A stretch of 60,000 nt of DNA, taken from the NCBI RefSeq assembly GCF_029227915.1, contig NC_079885.1:5768001-5828000 (forward strand). The letters run 5' to 3'. Below are positions 45,555-58,270 of the stretch, in pieces. Made by a program: the position numbers and the translations under genes. The notes under the pieces are model-generated. The model made no database searches, was not told the origin of the DNA, and saw only the letters and a program-made list of their open reading frames with translations. Position 1 is the stretch's first letter. Every line of letters starts with the position of its first letter. The DNA comes from Hydractinia symbiolongicarpus. Taxonomy: Eukaryota > Cnidaria > Hydrozoa > Anthoathecata > Hydractiniidae.

Positions 45555-46026
45555 CGAGGGTGCCTATAAGCCGCATACGCCGTAAAAAGTGCAGGCGTTC
45601 TCAGGCGAGTTCAGCGTTTTGAAAAAAATTCAAGTATTCACCCGAAAAAACCCGCATAGACCCGAACAATGCCCGAAAGAAAAAAAAAACAGACACTAAT
45701 ATATGATTCAAAAAAACTATAAAAATTAAAATAAACTAACTATGTCATAGCGAAGTTCTTAGAAGAACTGTTTTTGATGGTTTTTGAAGAAGTTTACTTT
45801 ATAAATAACTTATATATAAACTTTATTAACTCCTTTCTCATCAAGCGCCTTCTTCCCAACCATCGTCCGCATGGTTTGTTACAAGGAACTGCATTTCGGG
45901 AATGTTCCGGGCGAGTTCGGGAAAGCGCGGGCGGTTTCGGGGGACAACCGCCAATTTTATTTGAAAAGTCGCCCGAGCTCGCCTGTATATATGCGGGGGC
46001 GTTTGCGGCTTATCGGCACCCTCTTG
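45555..46026. mobile_element. hAT-like MITE with 8-bp duplication
   Basis: GTTCAGCA occurs on both sides (45547-45554 and 46027-46034). The ends are inverted: GAGGGTGCCTATAAGCCGC on the left, GCGGCTTATCGGCACCCTCT on the right, followed by matched GGCGAG/CTCGCC blocks further in. 472 bases, no gene inside. Confidence 0.85.
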
Positions 46027-46034
46027 GTTCAGCA

Positions 46035-49000
46035 AACCTTAGCGAGCTTTCCAGCTTTTAGCTGCCTTATTTTAACCTGCTTTATGAAATAAATTTGTAG
46101 TAGCAGTAACCCTATTCTTTTAGCAATTTTTGTAGGCTTCGCTACTGAGAAAGGAGGGTTCAAAGTCCAACTACTTGCCCCATTGCCATAGAAAATTAAA
46201 AATGTTATCCTAATTCTGAAATTACGTTTCATGGAGACAGTGCCTTAGGTTGCCATTATCTGTTGCTGTTGTTGGAAACATAACAGTGTCATTTTCTTTG
46301 TATGATACTTCTACAAAGCCTGAGAGTGCTGGGTTTAGCAATCTTTTTTGCCTCCCTGGTCTGTGGTGACAACGTGCCAATCAAGGAAAATACTTCCCAT
46401 TTATATTGTACTAGAAAAATCGAGATAGATTTTGAATAGTTACTTTAATATGATCTGAAAACTAAAAAGTAAAAATGACCAGGTCAAAATAAAATCCTGG
46501 CAACACTTACCATTTGTTTACATGTGATCCCGAGTCGGAAGCCATTTTAAAAATCGGGATTTTGCGACCGAGCAAACTTATCGTGCCCGATAAAAGCGCC
46601 TCGCCCTGGCGATCAAACTAGACTTAAAACTGCTTTTTGGAACCAATGGAAAATTATATTTTCTTAACCGGCCAGCTTGTACCACATTTGGACGGTTTTG
46701 TCCTTTTTGCCGATGGGTTTAAAAAGTTCACAGTATTCCCGGTCCCGCAAGGCCAACAAGCGGAGGAAGAGTCTGAATTGAAAAAGCCACAACAAGAGTG
46801 GTTGCATCCAACTGTGATATGTTTACTCCGCTAAGGAAAAGTGCAGATTTTGGAAGACTTCGGAAGGCTTGTCAGGTTGATAACACGTTTATATTGCATT
46901 TTGAAGGAATCATGTCCTCCTAAGTCTTTATTTAGCTAGAGGTGTCATAGCTATTCATTTTAAACAAGTTCGCACTCATAATTGGAATTTTAAAGTGAAG
47001 CACTTTAATAATATGAAATACTGGTGTGGGGAAAAAACGAGCATATAGAATATTTTGTGTCGCTATAGTTTTTCCGACTTTAAATGTCAAAAATTGCTTT
47101 CGTACGACTCTCCGTTGTTTTAACAAATCAGAAAAAGGAAAAACATGTTTTTGTAAGAGCTTGTTAGAGACAAAGGGTGTTTTCTCCAGCTTTTTAACTT
47201 TCTTTGTATCAATTTCTTTGAACTTTTCAGTAAACGTTGATAATAATAAGATATAACTTATGTGTACTATTCATTAAAAGCAAAACGCGACAAGAAAAGT
47301 TAGCACCAAAGAACGTGCTTTCTCCTTAATAAACTCTTATAAAAAGTGTGATGTTTACTTCCTCCGATCGCAATATAAGCTGCGATGGAGTGTTAGTTTC
47401 CCAAATTATTGTAAAGGTGTATTGACAGGCCAGGACCAACTTGCAACATGACGTTAAAAGATGTTTGCATACATCAAGACCTTGTATTTAACTTTAACTA
47501 ACTCTAATAAAGTGAAAAAACTGAACTGCTACAACTTTTTCGGGGCATATTGTTGTACAAGGCTAGCTACTTGGCAAACAGCATATGCATTTTTTAAGCA
47601 GTTAGAGACTTCCTTGTTGCATCATTTGAGATGATGGATTGTTGTGTGCATAATGATTAGCTAAATAATTGTGACTTACATTCAGCTCAGTGTAATGGCA
47701 TGTTATATATACAGGTATAGCTAGCTTAGCTTTTGTTTAAGATATGTTAGAGTCTTTTGTGTATGGTTGAGTTTGACTCAACCAATGACACGGTTTTTAA
47801 AAGCAGGAGATTCCTGTGTCAATAGTTAGACCTGTACCAACTTAAGACAAATTTGCATACATATGTCCAAAGTTTGCAAACGCACTGACCCGTCTTTTGA
47901 CGGGCTGTCCCTTTGATGACTTGTAAGTTTTCATCCAACGTTTAACCTTATTGCTTTTTGACTGTCTCTTTCCGTTGATTAAATATGATTAACACTTTTA
48001 CACAAAAAAAAATTAAAGGCCTAAGAATCAAAATCTGATTAGGCATACATATATAACCTCCACAAAATGTTTGTTGACTGCCAGACAAGTGCATATTACT
48101 TTAAACCCTTATTACAAGCTATGGTGGAGGACAGAATTCTTTATCTACATTGTAAAGGTTGTCACAAATGACAGCTTTAACACCTGATTAGGAAAAATTA
48201 AAATGGCAATTTTAAAAACTTAAACTATTGTTTAATTTTCGCACACTTTACACAGGAAATTGTGTAATTTGGTATTCTATTGTCAAACACTTTTTGTTAA
48301 CTTAATAAACAACAGATCATATCCTTTACTATTTTCATGCCTGCAAGTATAAGTCCTCTTTTTTGTTCCAATTTGTTTGCACTGTTTAAACACTGTTTAT
48401 TTTTCATAATAATAGTTTCTACAAATTTTTAAACAATCATTGGTCCACAAAATGTTAATAGCTTCTCTTGTTCAAAAGTTTGTTCTTTGTTTCACTTTCA
48501 ACATAAGTTTTACTGTACAGCACCAGGTTATAATGTTTTCTGGAAAGATTTTTTACGAAAGATTTTTTACGAGACATTATACCTGCTATAAACATTTCGT
48601 TGTCATGCTTTTAAAAGATGTGCTGCATTGGAATATAAAACAAACAGTTTCCATGGCCTTAAATTTTTTTTAACCTTTTTGTGGTTGGTCGGAAGAGTTG
48701 TTTTTTTGGACACTAAATTGAAGGGAACGTCCTATAAAGCCCTGTCTGCATGTTGGTTTGCAATTAAGTAGACAAACATATATGGCCTACCAACTTACAA
48801 AAATTTTGTTGTGAACCACAGATCCACAGCACAAAACTTTTAAGCTCTATCATTTATCATGGTACTTCAAAGGGTGAAAAATGATGTTGATCTAAATCTT
48901 AAAATCAAAGATAAGGGCTTCCAAGCCTAGAGTGTTTATTGTTCACTGCTCTGATTGTTTCCTAAAATAAAATGTATATATATAACTAGCATTGTTTTGG

Positions 49001-49950
49001 GTTCACTGTTTGTTCCATAAAACATTTTGGTCAGGTAAAAATGTGTTTGGGATGTTGTACATACCTTAAAATACACCAGTCCTGTGAATTTCTTTCCATG
49101 TGTGTTTTTTTTTTTGCATATTTCTCCTGCTTTGGTGTCACTAGAGAGTTTTTATCTCTAAAGTCCATTAAACAGTTCATGAATATCATACTTCTAATTC
49201 AAACTTTGTTTTTTGCTCTTCTTAAATTTTAAACTTAATTTATCTCTTTTGTTTGTTTTTCTTTTCAAGACACAACATTAGGATCTTGCCAAAAAAACTT
49301 TCTTTAACATGTAGTTAACTATATGCTGTAGAAAAATCAATTCTTGTAGTACATTCACAAAACAAAGAAAGCACAGGCCTAAAAATTTTAAATTATTATT
49401 TTCGTTTCCCTTTTTTCATATAAAACATCAAATATCATGTAATTAATTCAGTAGTAACATAACTTTATTTCTGCACTTTTAGATTGCATGGCTATCCCAT
49501 GGTACACAACTAGCTAAAAAGTCCTCACTTGTAAGTAGTTGTATTTGACTTATCATAGAGTCTTTTATAATTTCAACCAAAAGGCTAGAGTCTGACTAAG
49601 CAAAGAAACACACCCAGATTTGCTTTTATTTATGTCTTTATGTTAAGTCTTTAATTACTGTGTACAGAAAATTAATGTGTATTAAGACCAGAAAATATCA
49701 TGCGCAATTTGGTTTTAGCTAATGTGTGTAAGTGTGTGAGTGTGATCACGCATGACAAGCATGCATTTTATTTTTATAGCATTATTATTATTATAATTAT
49801 CATTATCATTATTATTATTATTTGCGTTTCTAAAGATGATTGAAATCTATTATTTTGCCAAATCAGTTACTGTTATGCGATGACCAGATCAACCAGCCAG
49901 CTCTCTCACATCCTCTGCTGAATAATGAGTGAACATGCTGATGTGTTTGG
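46035..49950. other. Long intergenic stretch
   Basis: No gene is supported. A 63-codon ORF from ATG 46646 lies in locally GC-richer DNA (46500-46830) and could be a first exon, but I see no partner. An ATT/AAT microsatellite lies at 49783-49822. The missing 5' exon of cytochrome c1 could lie here or further upstream. Confidence 0.4.
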
Positions 49951-49969
49951 AGTAAATTACAAGTACTAC

Positions 49970-52590
49970 AATTTTAATGAATTCTTGAGAATTCACACTC
50001 CAGGAATACTTATTTTTTTCAATATTTTTTTTTAATATTGGCTCTCTATCATTACATTTTGATGAACTTAAGCAATGTTTTGATGAATTAGGTCATGATT
50101 TTGACGTCATTGGAATTACTGAAACAAAATTTCTGTATTCTCTAGAGCATGCTCCCTGTGAAGGTAGAAAAGGTAGTGCCTTACTAAACCATAGTCGTTT
50201 CCAGCGTCAATTCCTCGGCAATAATTTGCCGACTTGAGAGAGTGAAGCGTCTGCAATTTTGAAAATATTATTTTTTTAAGCTTTGTTAGTCTTATTACCC
50301 TTTAAATATCAGTCTTCAGGAGAGGCGTGTGATTAATCACAAGTCTGAAAAATAGAGTTTTCAAAATCAACCTATAAAATCCATTTTGTAACGTGCGATG
50401 GCAGCCCTCAAAATAACTTTTGGATATTCGTCAGACAAAATTTACATTTCGTCGGACAAAGCATCTGATATAGTCCTGGTCCTTTTAATCCACGAGCATG
50501 TCTATTCATAGCCAACCTGACCATCCTAGCTAATTCATCAACTCCTGACTTAGTTAAATTAAATCTAGTCATGCGGTTCTTAACTAATGCGGAGGTGAAC
50601 GCTGACGGAGCACGGATGAATCAAGTCTGCATAACTGAACTTACACACGGAACAGACATTCTATCATGGATTTAATTGTAGATAATTTCTTCATTTTATA
50701 AAACAATTGGAAACAGTAGCAGGTTCGAATTTAATAGATTTTCTTCATGCTGCAAGTGTTATTTAACGATTTTAAAAATGAAACCCCCGTGCGGTAAAAA
50801 AAAATTCTGTATAAATTTTGTCAAAATGTAGTTGAACTATTCGAATGTTTTTTGAAGTTTTATTTAAGCCATGTGGATAAAGATTTTTTGTAATTTGACA
50901 ATTTTTTGTAACTTGACTTTTTGACATTATTTCCTTTTTTTCCTTTTTACAACACATTTTTCGTAATGACCTTCAAAGGTAAATTGAATGATGTGTTAAA
51001 ATTACTTAATCAAAATGTTGATACCACATTTGATAACTTTTTCAAAGTAATTGAAAACCTACTTGATTTTCATGCACCAATTAAACAATCCTCAAGAAAA
51101 AGCATAACGAAAAGTTCAACTCTCCATGGATGACTTGTGGCATCGTCCACTCAATCAATTTTATAGATCTTTTTTGCATTGTAAAAAGCAACTCAGAAAG
51201 CTGTACATAGAGAAAACTACAAAAGATATTGTAATAGAATTGTTTCTCTCTGTAGACAAAGTGAGCGTAATTTTTATAGGAGATATTTTAAAGATAATCT
51301 CAATAACATCTCTAATGTATGGAAGGGTGTTAGGTCTATTATCTCATTAAAACATAGTGATAAGTTTGTACCCACCTCCTTGAATATCAATGGTTCTATT
51401 TCCTCTAATCCTGGTCAAATTTCAAACGAATTTAATATTTTTTTCTTTTTCATTGCTGATAAAATCCGGTCCAAAATACCCTTTGCCAATAAACATTTTC
51501 TAGCTTTCTTGGTAACCCTATTCCCAGTTCTATTTTCCTTAATCCTGTCTGTTCACAGGAAGTTGCTGATTGTATTAAAACTTTTAACTTAAAAAAGGAA
51601 CTGGTCCATATAGCATTCCCACCAAAATTTTATCTTTCATCAAGGATGATATATCTGCCCCACTATTCGAGGATATCAATTTATGTTTCTCAACTGTTGA
51701 ATACCCTCTTAACCTCAAATATGCTAAGGTCATTCCTGTATTTTAAAAAGGCTCTAAAACGGATTGCACTAACTACCATCCTATCAGTCTTCTGTCTAAT
51801 ATTGACAAAATATTTGAAAAACTTTTGTATAAATGTATATATAGTTTTTTTGAAAAGTTTAAGGTTTTGTATAGTCATCAATTTGGTTTTCGAAAACATT
51901 ATCTACTTCTCACACCCTCATAAACATTTCCCAAATAATTCTTGATGCGCTCGATAAAGGTTATTATGCTTGTGGTATTTTTATTGTCCTGCAAAAGGCC
52001 TTTAATACTGTTGACCACAATATATTACTCAAAAAGCCATCCCATTATGGTATTCGAGGTAAAGCTCTTCCCCTTTTTAAGTCTGGGCGATAACAAAAAT
52101 GGTACCAATCTTCCTCACATAAGTCTCACAAAAAAAGTAAATCTTGACCTGAAGTGTCTCTTGCAATGGCGTAACGCCAATATAATAGCTTTTAATGCTA
52201 GTAAGACTGAATACATCATCTTTAGACACGTCAACAAGCCTGTGATACTTAAGACTGGTGGGAATAGAATTTTTCACAGTAAATATGTCAAGTACCTTGG
52301 TGTTTTGTTAGACTCAAACCTTAGCTGGAAATCGCAAATTAATGAAATTGCAGTGAGGCTGAAATGTGCTAATGGAGCAATAGCCAAGATTAGCCTTTTT
52401 TTACCACGTGATGTCTTTATCCTAGTTTATCATGCATTCTCATCTACTTATTTGTTCTCAAATCTGGGGTTTTATAAAAAATACCTTCTCACGCACCAAT
52501 CTATGTGGTATTATATCATTATATTATATCATGGAACTCCTTTCAAACACTTATGCCACACATTAAATTCTTAGGCCTATGTATCCACGA
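49970..52590 (+). pseudogene. Dead LINE (CR1/Jockey-like), deleted and interrupted
   Basis: Near 50035-50140 the translation reads HFDELKQCFDELGHDFDVIG and ITETKF, the start of an APE-type endonuclease. The reverse transcriptase follows at about 51480-52450 in changing frames: GPYSIPTKILSF, YHPISLLSNIDKIFEKLLYK and HQFGFRKH, then a motif A in which the first Asp is replaced (FIVLQKAF), and after a deletion KYVKYLGVLLDSNLSWK. About 700 bases of unrelated sequence lie between the two parts. Numerous stops and frameshifts; not active. Confidence 0.75.
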
Positions 52591-52603
52591 GATTCACTGT
52601 AGA

Positions 52604-52731
52604 TTATTGTTGGTAAAAATATATTCTACTACTACTACTTTCCTCAGGTAGTTCCGAGGCCTCAATGCTCCTAACAACTCTTCTCGCACGTCTTGTAGGT
52701 TCGAGATAAACAGCAGGTCCTTGTTTGTTAT
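52604..52731 (-). CDS. Candidate terminal coding exon, unknown
   Basis: On the minus strand an acceptor (TTTACATAG) precedes an open 128-base stretch with NKQGPAVYLEPTRRARRVV and an acidic end, closing with TAA at 52604-52606. It borders the dead LINE. No further exons were found, so it may be part of a repeat. Confidence 0.2.
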
Positions 52732-52900
52732 CTATGTAAATAAGAGGAAGTAATGTGACAAATGTTTCTTTCTCTCAAAATGTTATTTGAATCTAACATT
52801 ATTTACAGAAATAATTATTTAATATTAGAAAGGTGATTCACCAACAATGAGTTTATTTTTTATCAATATATTTCGGAATTTTCTTCCATCATCAGGATAA

Positions 52901-52962
52901 CTTGTCATCATCATCATTCTTGGCTTAACGTTTTTTCCAAGCTAGCATGGGTTGGACGGGGT
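52901..52962 (+). repeat. Dispersed repeat with GCTAGCATGGGTTGGACGG core, copy 2
   Basis: Second copy of the repeat at 44635-44722, with CATCATCATCATTCTTGGCT in front. Confidence 0.6.
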
Positions 52963-53731
52963 ATATTAATGACCCTCTTCCAATCTGATCTAGACTGTGT
53001 TAGATCTAAACTCACCTTCCTCTGTATCAAGTCTGTCCTTATAACCTCCTGATAGGATAACTAAAATTAATAAAAGCAATGAATAAAATTTATTTATACT
53101 TTAAAGTAAAAAGCAAAAAACGATTTTTACAAAACACATTTATATACAGTAAAATCTATCAACATTTTAAGTAAGTAATAAAATCAAATGTTAAAATCAC
53201 ACAAGGGAATAACATTTAATTAGTTTAAAAGAAAAAAGTTAGTGTTTTACATTATAAAAAACAGCTAAACTTGTATTGTTAACACCCTGCTTCTGTACTC
53301 ATGTTTGATTGTAATTTCTACATTACAGCAATGCTTGGCGTGATTTCTGACTGGTTATTATTCAATAAGTTCATCAAATTATTATTTCAAGTTCTGTCCC
53401 ATCACATTAAAAAATAGCCGATCAACACATTTAAAGAATATTTATGAGTCGGAGTTCGCACAGTTCAGTATTAAAAAGATTGTCACAAAATATTCTATGT
53501 TACCTGCCATCTTTGTTGTCAGTAACCTTTTCTGTTTAACTATTATGTCATTATTTCTGCACTAACTTTATGTGGCAGAATTAATTATACTAAATGCTTT
53601 AGTTTAAAGAGGAATTGAAATTGAATATTTTCCTGAAAGATAATACAACAGCGATAAAATAGCTATACAATTGCACAATATGGATATAGTCAGAAGGTTG
53701 CCTTCAAATTTTTTTTTGTTTTATCTTACAG
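52963..53731. other. Spacer or first intron of cytochrome c1
   Basis: AT-rich with no recognisable exon. It ends in the acceptor TTTTATCTTACAG. Confidence 0.4.
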
Positions 53732-55911
53732 CCGCTTATTGCTGGTGCGATTGCAGCAGGAACTGCAGGTTTTGGATACACATTGTACCAATCGTCAGTT
53801 AGTGCAGAAGATTATAATTTGCATCCACCAAAGTTTGATTGGAGTCATAATGGCATGATGAGTTCTTTAGATCATTCAAGGTATATTTTTTGAGTATTAT
53901 TTGCAACCTATTTTTGTTTAAACCTGGCTATTCAATTTTTCTTTCTTAAACACAGTATACGACGTGGATATCAGGTTTACAAACAAGTGTGTGCTGCATG
54001 TCACAGTATGGAACAGATTGCTTTCCGTAACCTTGTTGGTGTTTCACATACAGAGGAAGAAGCTAGAGCACTAGCAGAAGAAATTCAAGTCACTGATGGA
54101 CCTGATGAGGAAGGAAATATGTTTCAGCGTCCTGGAAAGCTTTCTGATTATTTCCCTAAACCATATGCAAACGAAGAAGCTGCAAGAGCTGCTAATAATG
54201 GTGCATATCCACCAGATTTAAGTTTAATAACATCTGCACGACATGGGGGAGAGGTAATGTGTTTATACATCCATGTCTCAAGCTGCAGTGTTTAAGATAA
54301 AAGTATATACAAAATGTGCTGTATGACACAGCATATTTTGTATTTTTGTTGCCATTAAATTGTTTAGGTACTAGAACCTCAATATTTGTTATTGGTTGAG
54401 CACTTGTGAAATATGTTATAATGTGTGTATTGAAATGTTACTAATATAGTACTATAATCTACTGCAACTTTATCGTCTGTAGGATTATGTGTTTGCTCTG
54501 CTGAATGGTTATAAAGAGGATCCTCCAGCAGGGATTGATTTACGAGAAGGTCAAGCTTACAATGTGTATTTCCCTGGTCAAGCTATCGGAATGGCGCAAC
54601 AATTGTATCCTGGTGTTATGGATTATGATGATGGTAAATTCATATTCAAGCGCCTTTTAAATTTGTCCAGTTAACGCCCTGCACTTGTATAAAATTAAGC
54701 TAGTTACAATCCTCATGCTAAATCTCAGAGATTTTAAGCAAAAAATCACACTGTAATTTTTTTGTTTGTTGGTTTTCACAGTAAGTTTTTCTGCATTTTT
54801 TGTTCGGTTTTTTCGCAATTAATTGTTTCCACGACTCCCTATGATTGACATATTAAATATTTATATAAAAACTTTTTCCCTTTAAACTAAAAAATGTCCA
54901 ATAAATTCCAATATTTTTCTGGTTTTTGGACAAGAAGTTCATAAAACTAATCAGTGGCCCGTGGATAAATCCACGGATGTGACCCTCCCTATTTATACCA
55001 TGTTTTGTGTGTCGCTACTTTCGGTACCTTTTTACGCGAAGACAGACGACGAGGGCTATTATTACAGAGATTGATAAGATTTTAAGATTTTTAATGAATC
55101 ACGTTTCCGTAGTGAATATACTCATGCTTATTCTACTCCTAGTAATCTTTTGTTTACTCCCTCAAGTTTTTATTTTTTAAAAAATCGTTTAAAATAGAGA
55201 GAAAAGTACTTTTAGAGAAATTTGTGTGGCTGGTTTAGAATTATTAAATCATTCTATGGTCGAAATTTCAGATTCTTATGATCTAAGGGTTAAATAAAAT
55301 CTAATTTGTTGTTAAAAATAGGTATATGGATCAGAAAACGAATTTTTTGAGAAATAACATACATTGGTAGAACTGTCTTTTTAGGAACACCTGCTACTGT
55401 CAGTCAGATGTCAAAAGATGTGTGTACATTTCTAAAGTGGGCTGCCGGTATGTGTCATAACACTGTCCTGTCGTATGTGTCATAACACTGTCCTGTCGTA
55501 GAAAACATCAAATGAATCTTTGCATCGAGATAAATAATACTCTTAATTTTTTTAGAACCAGAACACGACGACCGAAAGCGGATGGGAATTAAGGTGAGTG
55601 TGCAGTTTTTACGCTTCTCTGAAGTTTTTTTAAAAAAATACAACATTGAGAAAGCCCCCTTAACATTATTGTCCGTAAGGATAATGCTATTATAGCCTAA
55701 ACATTACCGTGAAAAATCCACAGGAATTCGTTTGTTGCTACTCTACTTGACATATTTGACTCAGACAGGACGAAGATACTATATGGATGTTTTCATTTTG
55801 CAGGCGTTAACGATATTATCTGTAATGGCGATGATTGCGTTGTACTACAAAAGACACAAGTGGTCTGTGCTCAAGTCAAGAAAATTAGTTTATCGTTCTA
55901 CTGCTGGCTAG
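53732..55911 (+). CDS. CYC1: Cytochrome c1, heme protein of respiratory complex III (5' exon missing)
   Basis: Six exons: 53732-53880, 53956-54253, 54483-54633, 55385-55447, 55556-55593, 55804-55911. All have GT-AG ends and the phases match. Features in order: the end of the bipartite mitochondrial presequence ([19 protein letters not shown]), the heme-binding CAACH (about 53990), the acidic hinge region, [19 protein letters not shown] across a junction, the axial-Met segment ([10 protein letters not shown] near 54580), [19 protein letters not shown], then the C-terminal membrane anchor ([18 protein letters not shown]) and a basic tail ending TAG at 55909-55911. It carries electrons from the Rieske protein to cytochrome c in the inner membrane. 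The presequence exon with the start codon is not seen just upstream. Confidence 0.97.
55446..55498 (+). repeat. Short tandem duplication at a splice donor
   Basis: GTATGTGTCATAACACTGTC with its next five bases occurs twice in a row, so the donor of the fourth cytochrome c1 exon is duplicated in the intron. Confidence 0.8.
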
Positions 55912-57098
55912 GAAATTTAGAAAAATATTTTTATCGTGAATGTACAAAAATGTGAATGTAAAATGCTTCGTTCAAGTTCGGAGTGTTCTTGCTCATGCTG
56001 TTCTTGTGAGAAAAGAAAATGAATCTGCATGTGATTTTCTTTTATGTGTTTTAGTTGAACCCCGTTATTGCGATTGTACTCTGCTTATTGTGTATAATAC
56101 ATCGCATGTTACTTGTGTAGTCACAAATTACTCTGCAAAACCTCCGAGTATGTACTGTATGTAGACCTGGAAACCTTTGGCAATTTAGGGATATGTAAAT
56201 TTCCAAAATTATTAATTTTTTTTGTTTATTTTAACACATGCACCAACTCAAGTGAAGCAGTGTTTTGTAGTACAAAAAGTTTACTAGTTAATGTGTCAAA
56301 AGACAGGAGGTGGTAGTCGTCACATATAACCATCAAAAATCTAAAATTGCCTTATACTCGAAGAACGCCACTCTCAGGATGTCCATCCACATCAAATGCT
56401 TATGATCCCAACCTCCATCGTGACCTTTTTGTGCATATTGTACGGCGATAGGACCTATCATAAGCGCAACGCCAATAAGAGACAAGAAGCCCTGGGAACA
56501 AGGTTGCTTATTATCCCTTTACAGCCACAACAATGCTCAAAGCTATGTGTTATATGTAAGCCAGGGAGTATATTGCCACAACTCTAGCGGCGGTAGCGCA
56601 GCCATAAATATTTTTAGATCCAAAATTTATTTAACACGTTGTTAAATCCCTCCTTGCCCTTTATTAGCAACTTTGGTGCACACCTGGTAGGTAAGTCCTC
56701 AACCTTGCAACCTATCAAGTTATTCCACCCCTTCAAATCTGTGAAGGTAACCGTTTGAGTTTTTGGTAAACCTCAAAATCACCCTCGTCCCCAGGACATC
56801 TCGTATCTTTTCTGACCCTGCTATCGCCGTCTCAGGGTCAAAAAAAATACAAGATGCCCTCGAATTATGCGTTTTGATTGTTCGCCGTATTCTCTCATGT
56901 CAAAAAGGCAAAAATGCCTAAGGGACAAGGGTGACCTCAATTTCCGTTCACTTTAAGTAGGTTTTAACAAATAAACGGCGGTGCTAATTTAATAGGAAAA
57001 TTCTCTATCCAAGGAAATTACAAAGTAGGGAATTGCGATGATGCGAGGTGTTCACCAGGTTGGGATGCAAAAAGAAGAACCGCTACTTTCTTTCATGC
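55912..57098. other. 3' flank of cytochrome c1, repeat scraps
   Basis: No gene is supported. GCCCTGGGAACAAGG near 56490 resembles the end of the palindromic element at 18655-18765, and CACCCTCGTCCCC/GGGACAAGGGTG near 56778 and 56920 form an inverted pair, so non-autonomous element debris is likely. Confidence 0.4.
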
Positions 57099-57401
57099 AG
57101 AGGGAGAATGTTCGTTCTAGCACAGTCGACGCACGACAAGGGAAATTCCCTCAATTCCCGAAATCTAAAATCCCGAATCCGATATAATCCGACAATACCC
57201 GAAATACCGATAAAATCCCATATTTATTCCCATAATAATGCTGACATCAACAAAAATAGAGATTGCCCAATTGAGTAGGGGAAAGTCCCTAGAGTTGTGA
57301 CTGCTAATTGATGTATCATAAATATGATCCTGTTCAAAAAAATTTAAGAGACCATATCAGGCCTACTATCAGCAGCTCGCGACCATATCAAGACACCGGA
57401 A

Positions 57402-58085
57402 ATGTGGGTCAGAGAGGTTGAAGGGGATCCTACGGTATTCAGATTTGTACCGGAACATATCAAGACATATGAAATGTGTAACAAGGCAGTCGAGGAGGAG
57501 CCTCGAATGCTGGAATTTGTTCCGGAACATATCAAGACGCGTGAAATGTGTACCTTGGCAGTTCAAGATTCACCCATGATGTTCCAGTATGTTCTGGACC
57601 ATTTCAAGACCCAAGAAATGTGTACCAGGATAGTTCGGGAGATACCCTGGTTGATCGGCGATGTTCCGGACCATTTCATGACCCAAGAAATGTGCACCTC
57701 GGCGGTTGAACACATGCCCACACTACTCCAGTTTGTTCCAGAGAATCTCATGACCCGGGAAATGTGTGCCAGGGCGGTTCAAGAGAACCCTTGGGTGCTT
57801 GGGGAAATTCCGGATCAGTTCAAGACCCAAGAAATGTGCACCTCGGTGGTTGAACGCATGCCCTGGCTACTTGGATATGTTACGGACTGGTTTGTTACCC
57901 GGGAAATGTGTACCAAGGTGGTTTAATATAATCCCAGGCTGCTCGAGGCCTATCGTCAGCGGAAAGCGGTGAGGTACAGGATTAACAAGGAGTTGCTACC
58001 AGTGGCCTGGCATCCCGACAGAGCTATAGACTGGTGTTTTTCGGATGATGAAAAGGCGGACCTCGAGCTCTTGTGGAGTAAATAA
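57402..58085 (+). pseudogene. P2 24-residue repeat protein, in-frame stop
   Basis: Seven regular units of 24 residues of the form FVPEHIKTYEMCNKAVEEEP, with EMC in every unit and a buried-looking Pro before the hydrophobic end. At the DNA level it is a 72-base tandem array. The frame begins before the first ATG with a further unit (HIKTPEMW), so the true start is unclear. A TAA at 57924-57926 interrupts it, yet the same frame continues with a conserved C-terminal part (VAWHPDRAIDWCF) to TAA 58083-58085. The P1 homologue is also broken. Function unknown. Confidence 0.6.
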
Positions 58086-58088
58086 ACG

Positions 58089-58247
58089 ATGAAGGAACAA
58101 TGCGATGAATGTGAAAAGATACTCGACACCTATGACAGATGCTCCTGTGGACGGAGATTCTTCATAAAGGGTAAGCTGCTTTGTTGGTACTGCTGGCATG
58201 AGTCTATTACGTATAATGGTGGAAGGTGTCCCTGTACCATACCCTAA
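58089..58247 (+). CDS. P2 small cysteine-rich protein
   Basis: 52 codons from ATG 58089, four bases after the previous stop. It has nine Cys in four pairs or near pairs (CDEC, CSC, CWYC, CPC) and basic residues between them, indicating one or two zinc sites. P1 keeps perhaps a relic (MCINCQRKF) at the start of the next gene. No function can be named. Confidence 0.55.
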   Translation: MKEQCDECEKILDTYDRCSCGRRFFIKGKLLCWYCWHESITYNGGRCPCTIP

Positions 58248-58270
58248 CTCCCTTATCACAAAATAAAAGG

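Noticed and set aside
46646-46834. 63-codon ORF in GC-richer DNA as the missing first exon of cytochrome c1
   Set aside because: It is not Arg/Ala-rich like a mitochondrial presequence, has no donor in a fitting phase, and lies 7 kb upstream.
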